Position numbers and translations under genes: made by a program. Source: Arion vulgaris (taxonomy: Eukaryota; Mollusca; Gastropoda; Stylommatophora; Arionidae). Taken from it: a stretch of 64,000 nt of DNA. Each line of letters opens with the position of its first letter. The first letter of the stretch is position 1. Below are positions 33,080 through 44,867 of the stretch, one piece after another. Below the pieces are notes generated by a model. The model was given only the letters and a program-made list of their open reading frames with translations, ran no database searches and had not been told where the DNA came from. The stretch covers positions 41,969,398-42,033,397 of the forward strand of contig CM036756.1 in NCBI GenBank assembly GCA_020796225.1, in the 5' to 3' direction.

Positions 33080-33600
33080 ACAATAACTAGAATGACAGCT
33101 GAAATATTCAGATCATTGGACAACATATGGAGATCATCAGGACACAGACTAAACTCGTTATATACAAATCAAGTATGCTCTCAGTTTTACAGTATGGATC
33201 AGAGACATGAAAAACAAGTACTAAGACAGACAGTCGAATAAAAGGCTCTGATGGAAGGTGTCTCAAAATAGTTCTACAAATTTGTTGTGGTCAAAGAATA
33301 ACTTATACTTTGATCACTTGACGCACGAACATCAACAATATCAAGTAGGAGATATAAGTGGTTGGGACATTCATTCGGAATGCAGAAGACCAGACACTCA
33401 CATGTGACTCTGAAATAGAATTAGGGAGGTACGGTGAGCAAAGAAAGACCTAGCCAGACGAATTGGAGAAAGAGAAAGGGGAAGATCTGGAATGAACATT
33501 GACTTGCTGACTTGCTCAAGATAGATCTGGTTGAAGGAAGAAATTTGCACTTGTCTTATGCTTCACAGGGAGTTAAGAGAAGAAGATGAAGAAGAAGTTT
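33080..33600 (+). mobile_element. Degraded LINE C-terminal fragment
   Basis: Conceptual reading gives RMTAEIFRSLDNIWRSS, a degenerate LYGSETW region (QYGSET), SSRRYKWLGHSFGMQKTRHS and KERPSQTNWRKR, in the order of the post-RT region of LINE proteins. Many stops and frameshifts interrupt it. The stretch 33600-33660 has no assignment. Confidence 0.55.
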
Positions 33601-33659
33601 AAAATAGTGTACACTTTATTTATACTATTTAAAAATAAGGTACTGGAAAAAACATATAT

Positions 33660-33978
33660 GTGCTTTTGAATATAAGTGTTACAGAAGAGTCCTTCGTATA
33701 TCATGGACAGAGAAGAGAACAAATAGATCTATCCAGAAAGAACACAAAATAAAAGGAAACTGGCTGATGCTTCAAATAAGAAAGAGAAACTTGAGGTATT
33801 TTGGAGATATAAAAAGACAAGAAAGGCTGAAGACGACCATCATGGAAGGAGGAATACCGGCAAAGAGAGGAAGAGGAAGACACCGCAGAAAATGGATTCA
33901 GGATGTAACTGATGGTTTGAATATGACGGCTGTAGAGGCATATAGCCTATGAGAAAGAAATTTTGAAGGACTGTTCTG
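33660..33978 (+). mobile_element. LINE C-terminal fragment (family F), copy 2
   Basis: Reads TNRSIQKEHKIKGNWLMLQ, RKRNLRYFGDIKRQERLKTT, then IMEGGIPAKRGRGRHRRKWI and QDVTDGLNMTAVEAYSL. It is better preserved than the copy at 12375-12680, with the frame open from 33767 to 33952. The next LINE was inserted just downstream. Confidence 0.75.
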
Positions 33979-34072
33979 CTCAGAACCAGCAATTTCCTTC
34001 CTTCCTTCAGCGATCTCTGGTCATGCGCTTAATTTACTGTGGACCACAACTGGGCAGACAGCTTCAGGTCTG

Positions 34073-34849
34073 TCAGGTTTCCCAAAGCTTAGTTTTCAGG
34101 TCGACTGGGTGTGGCCACATGTTGCTTCTCAGCTCACACAGAAGAGGACAGTCTTGCAGGATATGCTCTGGTGTCTGTTCTGCCTGCTGACACTGGCAGA
34201 GAGCTGTTTGACTTATTCCTAGTCTGTATAAGTGTTTGTTGAGTCTGCAGTGTCCGGTGCGTAGTCGAAATATAATGACCTGGTCTGTTCTGCTTAGGTC
34301 TTTGAGGGAGTCTTTTCCATAATCATATCCAGTGTTTGTCTTCCAGTCTACTGCAGATTTTCTCTGTATGAGGGTTTTGACCTCTTGAAAAGACAAGGGT
34401 TGGTAAATTTGCTCTTTGGCACTGCCCTCCTTAGCTAAGACATCAGCACTCTCATTGCCTGCAATGCCACAGTGAGATGGAATCCACTGCAAGTGAATTT
34501 CTGCCTTTTCTGAAAGCTGAGCAAGTTCTCTTTGTAGTTTTTGTACTGTGCTGTCAGTGGATTTAGCCTCCAGGGCTTGTATAGCTGACAATGAGTCTGT
34601 AAGAAATACCATCTTGCTTGCAGCTGCTTGCAGCTTATTCATGTGCTGTGCTGCCATCAGAAGGGCTATGAGTTCTGCTTTGTAGTTGGAACATATTCTT
34701 CCAGTAGGAGCCGCTAGAGACACAGTGGTATCATCTGGGTGCCTAATGTACACTCCTGCTCCACCATTCATGGTTGCCTCCATTGCCGATCCATCTGTGT
34801 AAATTCTTATCCAGCTGTCTTCTGGAAACATGTAATGGAGATGTTCCAT
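34073..34849 (-). pseudogene. LINE RNase H and C-terminal domain
   Basis: Open frame of 258 codons holding the RNase H domain. Catalytic-type residues are in IYTDGSA (first Asp), YKAELIAL (Glu), FLTDSLSAIQ (Asp) and WIPSHCGIAGNESADVLA (His and last Asp). After the domain come RLRTGHCRLNKHLYR and CQCQQAEQTPEHILQDC, a common cysteine-containing LINE tail. In the element this domain removes RNA from the RNA-DNA hybrid during target-primed reverse transcription. The domain itself looks intact, but it is separated from the RT by frameshifts near 34820-34850 and 35200-35280. Confidence 0.9.
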
Positions 34850-36620
34850 TGTAATTGCTTTTTCACTAGATTAGGCTCGGCATCTTTGCTTAATAATTTA
34901 GGGATGGAGGTTGAGAAGTTTAGTGGTACTGAGTCTGGTTCCCAGAGATCAAAAAGCAATTCTTCAGGTATGGAATTATGATTTAGTAGTTCCAAGTATG
35001 ACTTTCCTATTTCTTTTGCTTTGTGGTTTAGACTTGTGCGCTTTAGTCTGTTCTTTGTTCTAGTCGCCATTTTTTCATGCAGTGGATGGTGAGGCATTCT
35101 TTTGATCCTTTCAGTCTGTAGAATCACTTTTCTCCTTCTTCTGTCTTCCAAGGGCTGGATGTTGGCTGCCTTTTCCATTTCTACAATTGGTGTAGATTTC
35201 ATGGCTCCCAAAATAGTACGCAGACACCTGTTTTGTGTTTTTCCAGTATCGATTTGTTTGAATGGGCTGCTGATATCCATGTCGATGATGCATATTCGAG
35301 GGTCGGTCTAACTGCACCAGTGTACACCTGACTCAGGATTCGAATATCAGCTCCCCAGGTAGTTCCAGCCAGCTTCCGCATCACACTTTGTTTCCTCATA
35401 GCCTTTCTGTTTGTTTCCATTATGTGATGTTTCCATGTCAGACGACTGTCAAGCTTAACTCCCAAAAAGGTTGGAGTATGGGAACGGGAACGATATCATC
35501 GTTAAATTTCAGTCTGAAGTGTTCTTCCTTTGTTGACAATGAGAAAGCGTTGCTATAGTTTTGCTCCGGTTTATTTCTAGACCCCATTTACTTGCCCACA
35601 TTATCCAATCTCCATCCAATTTTACAGATGCTTGTCTATGGGTAAGAAAGTTTTTTATCCAATAGTACATTCTACCCTGATTCCACTGCGTAAGAGCTTG
35701 AGTAGCAAATCATCTTTCCAGACTTTGTCGAAGGCCTTAGACATGTCGAAGAACACTGTGAGGGTTTTCTTCTTTCTTGGAAGCCATTTTCTATGTCCTG
35801 TGCGAGGTATGCCACTTGGTCATCAGTGCTTCTATGCTGCCTGTAGCCTGTCTGGGCTGGATCCAGTTTATGGTTGATTCTAAAACCACTGGAGTCTAGT
35901 GGTTATCACTCTCTCCAGCAGTTTTTCAGTGCAACTTAGCAAACTTATAGGTCTGTAGCTCTGCGGATCCTTTTTGTCTTTTCCACTTTTGAAAATTGGG
36001 TGGATTGTGGCATTTTCCAGATGTCTGGGACTCTCCCCTATCTCCAACTATTGTTAAAAATCTGGAGTAGAAGACTCTGTGCTATTGGGCCTATTTGTTT
36101 GAGCATGTCGTTTGATACTCCATCTGGTCCAGGGGCCTTTTTACGATTGAGCTTTTCAGTGCTCTCTGCAGCTCAGTCAGTGTGATGTCTACCTCCATAC
36201 AGGGTTCACTTGTTGCTTTTTTGAATGTAGCATTTATCTCACTTCGACTTCTTTCCCTTGCTCCTGACTTATTGAGCATGAGCTTTCTTGCTTGTAACAC
36301 TGGGCCATCAGGGTGGCTGCTCGCTTTCCTGTGAGAAGTTGTTCTCCTTGCTGGAGAACTGTTTTCCCTCTAGATGGGTTGTCATCGTTCAGGGCTTTGT
36401 AAGTCTCCACAACTTTTGAGTATCTTTTCCATGTTCAAAGAGGCTGTCTTTTCTTTCCAGGATTTTCTACACTGCTGGTTTCTTTCTCTAACATAAAGGG
36501 CCCTTGCTCTATTGTGTTGCATTACATTTTGGTCCGTTGGTGCAAGTTCCATTGTATTTCTGGCACTGCAAAGCGAGCTATGGAGAACTTCCATCTCTGG
36601 TGTCCAATATGGCTTGTAGT
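34850..36620 (-). pseudogene. LINE reverse transcriptase, broken and internally deleted
   Basis: In minus-strand order: SYRPISLLSCTEKLLERVIT, FFDMSKAFDKVWKDDLLLKL (motif A with its catalytic Asp, about 35720-35780) and YWIKNFLTHRQASVKLDG. The frame then jumps straight to WASKWGLEINRSKT. Motif B (GVPQG-type) and motif C with the YADD catalytic pair, normally between these blocks, are missing near 35610-35625, so RT activity is impossible. Further on, LGVKLDSRLTWKHHI and the VRPTLEYASSTW region are present. Multiple frameshifts (for example about 36620, 36300, 35850) break the frame. Confidence 0.8.
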
Positions 36621-37444
36621 TTTTCTCCTCCCTCTGGGTATAGCCTTTTTGCAGCATCTAAAATGGCTTTATTGAATGAACGTGCATCTCTGTCCACTTT
36701 TCCTGATTGATTAATTTCTTTACAGTACTTGTCTGCTAGTTCTTGGAATAGCTTCCAGTCTGCCTTTTTGTAATTCCAACTAGGGGCAGAGTTTGTAAGT
36801 TCCTCCTTGTTAATGTTATTTATGAGGAGTTTCACTGGTCTATGGTCACTACCTCCAATCTGGTCGCAGACTTGCCTTTCGGTTATCCTGTGAATGTCGT
36901 CTGTAGCAAAAGCCAGATCTGGGGTGCTTGTCGTGCGCCACCGTCGTGAGTAACATGTGTGAGGATCATCTGGGTGGTTGAGAATGGTGAGACTGTTGGT
37001 GATCAGCCATTCTTCAAGGCTTTCACCTCGAGGATCTAGCGTGTCATAGCCCCAGCTTGGTGAGTGGCTGTTGAAGTCTCCTACTATAAGCAAGTTGTCA
37101 TCTTGAACTTTGATAGCTTCCAGCTCAGTTTGAATGGAGGGTGGTGAGTATATATTGTATAGTGTCATCTTAGTGTTGTTGATAAGGAGTTGAACAGCTA
37201 TGAATTCTGTGCTCATCTGATTGGACCTGTGAAGTTCAACTGCCGGTATGGAATTACGAACTAGTGTTACTACTCCACCCTTATGTCTATTTTCTCTATC
37301 CTGACGGAAGGTTTCAAATCCTCTAATGCTGAATCTATTTCCCGGATTAAGGTGCGTCTCTTGGATACAGCAGATGTCAATCTTTTCTGCTCGCAGACGT
37401 TCCTCTAGCTCTCGTTTTTGTTGGTTACCCCTTCTGCATTCCAT
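36578..37444 (-). pseudogene. LINE apurinic-type endonuclease domain
   Basis: Open frame of 288 codons with the exonuclease-endonuclease-phosphatase fold motifs in order: ICCIQETHLNPG (catalytic Glu), TLYNIYSPPS, LIVGDFNSHSPSWG, RRWRTTSTPDLAF and IGGSDHRPVKLL (terminal His). This enzyme nicks the target DNA to start insertion. The conserved start (LTIMQWNAEGVTNK) is readable just upstream but in a different frame, so a 1-base change near 37415 already separates it. A frameshift near 36620 cuts the link to the RT. Confidence 0.85.
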
Positions 37445-38213
37445 TGCATAATTGTGAGGGTGAAAGTTTGTCCTTGCTGCCAGTAGTAATACCCTGTCCT
37501 CCCTGGCTTTGCAAGAATCAACAGGGCCGCCAGTAGCTAAGGGTGGACCCCTTCGAGGCAGGGGTCCGGTCCCACCACCACCTGGCTGTTTCCCATGGTG
37601 GTGGCACCACAGTTATATAAATATTTGCGCATGGCCATTTGAGTTGTTCGTATGTGTCGATTCCTCCCGCCAATAATGGCTGACACATTCCGTTTCTGAG
37701 GACATCTTTTTTTGAGGTTGTTCTCTAGACAGTTGCAGTCCCCTGCTGACGAGATCTGTCTTCCCGGGTTTGTCTGGAGTCGTCCTACTCTAGATGACTT
37801 CGGCCTTCTGTTGCCGGGCTCACCAACCCAGGCTTTTATGCAGGGTGTGCTCACTGGACACTGTAGTTTAATCCCTTATGCTTAAGGGAAAGTGTCATAG
37901 AAGTAGAAGACAAGACAAGAAAAGGATGTCCTCCTCAAGAGAGAGAGAGGACAAGTGCTATTTGTCCCATAGCTGGGGATGGGTTGGTTGCAGCCAGAGC
38001 ATTTACCACTCGCCGTTGGGTTCTGCACTGTCACCTTATGAGGCCCCATCCTGCTCCCCGCCTTTTGGTCTGGCCTTTCACCTTCAGTCTGTTCGGCTTG
38101 GTTAGACCTGCCAGGAGTTAGACTCCCGCCGACATAGCCTGAAGGATCCTAAAGGCACACAAACCCTCCAACCACGATAAGGTAGGCTAATATGGAGGGA
38201 GAACCAGCAATTT

Positions 38214-39080
38214 AATGATGATATTTCATGCATCTATCAAGTATACGTGCAAAGGTAAACTTGAATATATGAGAACGTTGGTCAGTCTAATTTTATTGAT
38301 ATTTCTATTGAGCTTGCCCATGATAATGCTTACCCTCACATATGGTGATCTTACAGAATGATAGTGTATCGTTGAATTAACAAGATTTTCATTACATTTT
38401 TACTCGTGACGTTATATACTAGTCAATGTTACGCCTCACTGGCACAGCAAATAGGTAAATTATTGATTTCACTTAACTTTGACTTAAAGAAGATCTGTGC
38501 AGGATGTCATAGACAAGTTATGTATGTCTGCATTAGTCGCCAGGCCGCTCACACAGGACAAGGAGACATTTAAAACTGATGCCATTGGAGAAAAATTCCG
38601 ACAGAGACAAACTATACGATGATGAACTCTGACTAAAAACGTAGTGTTAAAAGTAATATCACAGTGAAGTGAACACTACTGTAAAACTAATTCAACAATT
38701 GAAATATCTAGATGCCTTGAAAGCATCAAATGGAAGATGTTTATTATATTTATCCCATTACATATGGTATCCCATAAAATAAACGCTCAGGAACCTATGT
38801 CTGTGTATATATTATTATTTTCTATGGGTTTTTTTCACAAGGTGTCATAATATATATCCTCACTCATTCTGAGACAGTCTGTTTTATCCACTACAGGAAG
38901 GACTCACCTAGCGTATAACAACTTCATGATATCAGCGAGAGGAGCTGATGTAATTTTGGTAGATTTGAAATGTATTTTCAATTTTTCAAGGGTTTTTCTA
39001 CGTGCTCATTTATTTTTTACACGGGACCTTCTTATGTATTGTCTGTAGCTAATAGAACTATAAACTTTGACCTTCCCTAT
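38214..39080. other. Unit B stretch without recognised gene
   Basis: The first 220 bp match unit A 5905-6090. The remainder is AT-rich with no motif-bearing open frame. Confidence 0.5.
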
Positions 39081-39084
39081 CTGT

Positions 39085-39245
39085 GGCTAAAGGCAACTGT
39101 CGTTTCTGCATGTAGTAACTGCGGTCAAAGGCAACTGTCTTTTCTGCATGTAGATTGTGCGGTGAACGGCAACTGTCGTTTCTGCATGTAGAGTGTGCGG
39201 TGAACGGCAACTGTCGTTTTTGCATATAGTAACTGTGGTCAAATG
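39085..39245. repeat. Short tandem repeat, 4 units of about 39 bp
   Basis: Four diverged units built on ggcaactgtcgtttctgcat, with gtagtaactgcggtcaaa or gtagattgtgcggtgaac as second half. Not seen elsewhere in the window. Confidence 0.8.
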
Positions 39246-40115
39246 TGAATGTGACCGATCGTATCATGAATCGCTTCACCTATGAAACAAACACATGATC
39301 GTTAATGCAAGAATTGCACCAGTTGTAACTAAATACATGAGAACTCAATTCATGAAAGTCTCACTATAGACTGACACACTAATAACTTTAATTTCCAGCA
39401 TAACAATCTGAATATATGACTTCATTATTTAAAACATTGTAACTTAAATAGCAAGTGAATATAAAGATATAGGATGCTTTATCCCATAAAATAAACTGTC
39501 ATTACTGCACGTAGTATGATTTGTAGGTCGGTGTAGCACAGGTGGTACGTGAGCAAGGAGGAATTTAATGACCACATGGCTAGTACAGTCGTCGTGAAAC
39601 TGCTTACGTTAGGATTTTTCATTTATGCCCACAGCCTGAAAACAATCCTTGAGCTTACTGTGAATTAAACATGGGTCTCCCGCATGTGAACCGCGCTCTA
39701 ATCCATTCTGCCATACGCTCAAGTTTATCCCATGGTGCATCATAATTGTTAGTTCTCATCAAGGACTTACTATATGCAATATATCACGTCTAACAACAAT
39801 TATAAGACAGTTCATATGTCAAGTCACATTATTAACTATTGGAAACATTATCACAGTCTTATCCATTGATGAAGTTCATTATAATTAGATAATTTAACAC
39901 ACATATTTTTACTTTATTCATTATGCTTCTAATGTCAAACATGGTCTTTATCTAATGAACACAAGAAGAAGAAAATAGGTTTTTAGTTCTTTCTTCCTTT
40001 GTTTCCTTTCTCTAATCCTGGTTTCTCTCACTGAGTCCGAATAAGAAGAGATTTCTAGAACGGGTTTTTGTGTGCGCTTAGTAAACAGTGTCTTTCGTTG
40101 CTTCTGCTATCTCGG
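39246..40115. other. Mostly unassigned stretch
   Basis: No gene was recognised. About 39975-40115 resembles 14940-15060 (a dispersed repeat of unknown type). Confidence 0.45.
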
Positions 40116-40194
40116 AGGTCAACCTTTTGCTTGGTCAGTCTTTTGCTTTGTATCCATTGTGTGGGATCATCATTGCTCTTGAATGCGCACTGTC

Positions 40195-40322
40195 TGTTGG
40201 TAATATCGGGGATTCTGTTCTAGGATTGGACTCTACAGTCACCTCCGCACACACCAGAGAGGTGCAATAGTACTCGTCTGAGATTGTTGTCATCATCGCT
40301 TGCAATGGACGGCTATTATGTG
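40195..40322 (+). mobile_element. 3' end of a zinc-finger LINE (short fragment)
   Basis: Matches, in reverse complement, 50487-50600: gggattctgttctaggattg, gactctacagtcacctccgc and the end gcaatggacggctattat. It is therefore a 5'-truncated copy in plus orientation of the LINE family that ends at 50487. Confidence 0.75.
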
Positions 40323-40364
40323 GCTGAACCATCAAGTATGTTTTTTTTAATGAAGTTCAGTACT

Positions 40365-40660
40365 GATATTGTACCCACTTTTTCCTGATGTCTTCATTTC
40401 TCAACCGGTCTCTTGATGTTACTCCCAGCATTATGCGTAGACACTTCATCTCTGTCTTGACTAATTTCTTCTATCATTTGTTGTCAGTGACCAGGTTTGG
40501 CTCTGATAGTATAATGTGGGGAAAAAGATTGGGTTGAACGATGCTCTTTTTGTGTTCATGGTGACATGTTTGCATTTTAAAATTGGCACCATTTGTTCTA
40601 TTACTTGATTTTCATTGTTGCATCTGTGTCTAATGAATAATGTATTCATTGCATCTTAAC
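40365..40660 (-). mobile_element. LINE fragment (family E), minus strand
   Basis: Minus-strand reading gives RHRCNNENQVIEQMVPILKC, FFPTLYYQSQTWSLTTNDRR, then after a frameshift the RIMLGVTSRDRLRNEDI-type end. This parallels ETRCQKANAVAYQLAPLL and LPTLCYQCQTWSLTATHHRK in the copy at 57000-57760. Confidence 0.65.
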
Positions 40661-40693
40661 TGGAGTCTGTTAATGTGTTACTGTATCCGTTCC

Positions 40694-40815
40694 TCTGTTG
40701 TTGATATGATTGCCTGATCGAGTCTTGAATTCATCGTTGCCAAAAGAGACAGATGGTTGTTGATATGATTGCCTGATCGAGTCTTGAGTTCATCGTTGCC
40801 AAAAGAGACAGAATG
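40694..40815. repeat. Local tandem duplication, two units of about 59 bp
   Basis: The block tgttgatatgattgcctgat, cgagtcttga, attcatcgttgccaaaagag, acaga occurs twice in a row with one mismatch. It is recent and local. Confidence 0.85.
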
Positions 40816-41233
40816 ACAAACACAGAATTCAAACTACTTTGATAGTGTATATAGTGAGCAAAACTAATAAATATAGTAGTGACATTGTAAATCTTTTCCA
40901 AGACCAGAGCTTCTGTAAGAATGACTACATCTTCGACGAGAACGTGATAAAGAGGTGATATATTTGGTATCAAGTGTGGATTGAGTCTCTGATATCGTTA
41001 CAAAAACTAATAAGAAATGTATATAACCAGCCAACTAAGAAGACTGTCATATAGCATATAATGTCACCACTTACTGAAAGTAACTGTATAGCTATTGGTG
41101 TGCTTGAAAAACAAGGAGCTAAGTTCTGTTTATAAATAAAACATTTAATTTTTTTTTTATTAAATGTTCTACTCCTTAGATCTGATCTGATCTGGTCTGA
41201 CCACCTCAGATTTGTCGATTATCGTACATCGCA

Positions 41234-41930
41234 TTAGTCCTTATAGAACAAACTTTTAACCGCTTTGTTTAAATTAGTCGATGCGACAAAATAAAACGGA
41301 GCTTTTACGCAAGCAGTGATTGCACTCAATAAGTAGGAAACATCTGATGAAACCTCAATCGTAGCGAACACATTGATAGGTATTACGATTGGACACATTA
41401 TTATAATAAACATGCCTAAACGTCGACCTTTTCTTAGTATGATTAGATCTATTTTACGTACACTACTGGTTATTTCTTGTCTGGTTACATGGTTGTACAT
41501 AAATTTAAGAGCAATTGCAACGGCACATATAATCAGAATAACCATGTTGCCAAGACCTAACATGGATTTGAGAACAGCAAGAAACGTTTCCCGATGAGGC
41601 ACCTCGTAGCGATAAATAGATTTAGTTATGTTTAACGTGACATCAAATACGATATATCCATCATTGAGGAAACATAAGGCAGTTAACATCAAAAACACGT
41701 ATACGACAACTATAGACAATATCATTTTGATTCTGCGTGGAGTAAAAAGTATGGCTACTCTAAATGGATAGTAAACTGCAATACAACATGCAATAACAGA
41801 AACACTACCGACTACAACGCTGAGAGAAAAAAATATGTAGCTACTGACATAAAATGCAGAGTAGATGATTGATGTCTTAAACTTGATAGCCGATCTTTCA
41901 TCTATTAAACTAATGATGCGTGGACTTTGG
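41234..41930 (-). pseudogene. 7TM receptor copy 2, exon 2 (intact exon of a probably broken gene)
   Basis: Paralog of 6777-7470. The acceptor tatttttcag (41931-41940 region) is followed by SQSPRIISLIDERSAIKFKT, then TM3 to TM7 in the same order and phase, ending LFYKD and a stop (41234-41236). It is one residue longer than copy 1 and uninterrupted. The junction motif region reads CCIAVYYPFRV, and the pre-TM6 loop (ILRKGRRLG) and helix-8-like tail are kept. Because the exon that should precede it (48183-48448) carries a stop, the gene looks inactivated recently. Use of another first exon, or an assembly error, cannot be excluded. The intron between them (about 6.2 kb) has received an RTE-like LINE, a zinc-finger LINE and a D retroposon. 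Confidence 0.7.
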
Positions 41931-42087
41931 CTGAAAAATAATATAAACATCATTTTAAGATCTTGTGACTACAAAAATATCACTAACATATTGTAATAAT
42001 AATTAGTAAGTATATGAAAGTGATCTTTAACTGAAATAAGAACAAAGTACATAATATTAACATCATGTACATCATTGACATCATTGA

Positions 42088-44305
42088 CAAAATAATAACT
42101 AAATTGAAAGTACTATACAAACCGCAAAAAACCAAGAAAATAGATCTAAACGCCTACTGTTACCAAACATTCAAAGTTCCTACAATATCGATATTCATAA
42201 TAGATTCATCAACTTACATAACGTCACTACAACAGGACATACCGAGAACATAGAAAATCATTGGAACTTTTTTAAGAACACTATTAAATCTGCAGCAGCA
42301 GAAACAGCGGGATATATAAAAAAGGAAAGGAAGAATTGGCTAAGTGAAGAAACATGGCAAAAATCCAAGAAAGAAAAGAAGTTAAACTAAGAATGCTATT
42401 GACTCAAAACGAATCAACAGTCCTTGAATATAGACAACTGGACAAAGATATTAAAGCAAATGCTCGCAAAGATAAACGTGATTACATCCAGAAGTTATCT
42501 TTAGAGGCAGAAACAGCATCCACAACTGGGAACAGTAAAACACTCTTTCATATTATGAAACAGCTAACGAATCATCCGACGACGGCAAGCTGTCCTGTGA
42601 AAGGGAAAAACAACGAATCCATACCATCACAACAAGCACAATCGAAAAGATGGGCTGAACATTTTAAAGAGGTATCTAATAGAACTAAACCAGAGATAAC
42701 ACCAGTTTTTGAAACAGAAATACAAATGCCATCAATAAATGCATCCATTGACGACTTCTCAATGCCATCAAGAAACATGCCATCAAGAAACTGAAAAACA
42801 AAAAAGCCAGCGGTAGCGACGATATTTCGGGAGAGATGCTAAAAGCAACTGACGAGAAATCAATAGGATTCCTACATACCTTAATGAACGATGTTTGGCA
42901 GAATGAGACCCCTCTAAAAGATTGGAAAGACGGAGTAATATTCAAGCTCCCCCAAAAAAGGCTATTTGTCAAATTGCAACAACTGGCGCGGAATAACTCT
43001 GCTATCAACACATGGCAAGCTATTTTGCAGCATTTTGATGGAGAGGCTGAAAAAGCCGTCGACGCAAGGCTAAGAGAAGAACAAGCTGGCTTTAGTCCAC
43101 ATCGTTCTTGTACCGATCATATCTTCACGCTGAGATCCATTATAGAAGAATCAATTGAATTCCAGTCACCACTAGTGATAAATTTTATATACTTTCAGAA
43201 AGCGTTTGATAGTCTTCATCGTTTTACTCTCTGGGAGATTCTTGTCCTACGGCTTCCAGGAAAAATACATCAATATTATAAAAGCCTTCTATTCTGAAGC
43301 ATCCTGCTGTGTAAGAACAGATGCAGGAAACTCAGACTGATTCACAGTCAATTCGGGTGTGAAGCAGGGCTGCGTTATATCACCTATGCTTTTTTGGGAT
43401 AGCTATAGACTGGATCATGTGCAAAAGCACCCAAGATGATCAACTAGGAATCAAATGGCTTAATAATCTATATATTAATAGAGACTATTTGATCTTGACT
43501 TTGCCGACGACGTGGCCATATTGAATTCAACCACACTAGCAGCCCACAAACTAACGAGCAATCTTTGCACACTTGCAGAACAGGTTGGTCTCCAGATTAA
43601 TTCTGCCAAGACCAAAATTATGGACCTCACAAACTCGACATACAACATAGTAATAAATGGCCAAACACTGGAGAAAGTTGAACATTTTACATATTTGGGT
43701 AGTAAAGTGTCAAACAACGGAGACACAATGAAAGAAATAAACTCTCGTATTGCTATAGCAGCTAGTGCCTTCACTAAATTAACAAATATCTGGCAATCTC
43801 AAGACCTTAGTATAAGCACAAAAGTTAAATTATTTAGGTCATGTGTGATTCATGTACTGACCTACGATTGTGAAAGTTGGAAATCAACAAAGAAAATTGA
43901 TAAGAAACTGGACAGCTTTGAGAATAAATGTATCCGAAAATTATTAAAAGTAAAATGTAGTGATTTCGTTTCTAACAACACAGTGAGAGATAGAACACAC
44001 CAACAACCCGTATCAAATATTATAAGGAAACGAAGATGGAAATATTTAGGTCATGTTCTTAGATCAGACGAAAAGAGACTAAATAGACAAGTCCTTATGT
44101 GGTCACCAGTTGGGAAAAGAAAACGTGGAAGACCAAAGACCACTCTTCGAAGAACCATCCAACAAGAAAGTAAACTATTGGGATGTAAAACCATACAAGA
44201 TCTCCAACTGCTAGCAACGAACCGCATCACATGGAGATCTAAAACCTCTGCCCTATGTGCCGCCTTTGGCACGAAAGGAACAAACTAAGTAACTAACTAT
44301 TGACA
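42088..44305 (+). mobile_element. RTE-like LINE (RTE-1), 5' truncated, inside the copy 2 receptor intron
   Basis: It lacks the endonuclease and starts just before the RT. Blocks in order: NHWNFFKNTIKSAAAE, NWLSEETWQKSKKRK, RKDKRDYIQKL, KRWAEHFKEV, SDDISGEMLKATDEKS, REEQAGFSPHRSCTDHIFTL, FQKAFDSLHRFTLWEIL (motif A, with Tyr where D is usual), SGVKQGCVISPMLF (motif B), LDFADDVAILNSTT (motif C with its Asp pair, about 43497-43540), EHFTYLGSKVSNNG, RKRRWKYLGHVLRSDE, KRKRGRPKTTLRRT and TSALCAAFG with a stop at 44288. Frameshifts occur near 42780, 43290 and 43400-43470. The tail is taactaac; flanking attgacat-type repeats suggest a short target duplication. Unit A is empty here. Confidence 0.85.
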
Positions 44306-44394
44306 TACATTGTGTCATTAAAAACGAAAAGCTTACTGTACATAAAAAGAGAGCAGACATATATACATAATTGTGTTAGATAATCTCAAGCAAT

Positions 44395-44545
44395 GACAGC
44401 TCTGCCCGTGTGTTGCCGGAGCTCACAAGGGAGTAAAGAATACGGCACTGTGACCTACAAGGCATGTCGTAGGAGACGGCTAAAGTGGGTTTTGGCGTAG
44501 GGTTGGCTACCCTATCCAGTAGAAAATTGTAGCCACAAAATCAAA
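44395..44545 (+). repeat. SINE-like head (type C related)
   Basis: Starts ctgcccgtgtgttgccggag, then tgacctacaaggcatgtcgt and aggagacggctaaa. This matches the head of the element at 10407-10647 (read minus) and a fragment at 59993-60045. The following body is not shared. 44545-44867 shows nothing recognised. Confidence 0.55.
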
Positions 44546-44867
44546 CCAACCATTAGCGAAAGAAGGGGAGGACGAGAAATACATGGAGACGAGATTTGGA
44601 GACAGAGATCAACAATATAAAGAGAAGCTGGAGGGAGCTGTATGAGATAGCTAGAGATAGGAAGACTCGGGATGAGTTGATTTGAGGACCTATACCCAAA
44701 TCCGAGTTAAAAAAGCAGAGAGAAAGAGAGAATGACGGCTCGTAATAATATTTGTTGGTGGGAAAGACACAACATTTCGGAAACATAATTATGTTCGGTT
44801 AGGATATATTTTAGTATTCACTATTATTTGTATATTCCGTTAAGTTAATCCCCCTCTAATTTACCAG

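Larger units (their letters stand above)
33982..38213 (-). mobile_element. Full-length nimbus/I-like LINE with 14-bp target duplication (inactive)
   Basis: Element 33996-38199 (4204 bp, minus) between perfect agaaccagcaattt repeats at 33982-33995 and 38200-38213, with a (gaag)n 3' tail at 33996-34008. Order on the minus strand: 5' region of about 750 bp without a convincing gag ORF; apurinic-type endonuclease; reverse transcriptase; RNase H. The EN-RT-RNase H order and the RNase H motifs fit the I group of LINEs, to which the snail element nimbus belongs. Unit A shows the empty site near 5880-5905. Several frameshifts and an internal RT deletion make the copy inactive. Confidence 0.9.

Noticed and set aside
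41373..41597. 74-codon plus-strand open frame
   Set aside because: Antisense shadow of receptor copy 2 exon 2, which has the clear transmembrane pattern and paralog support.
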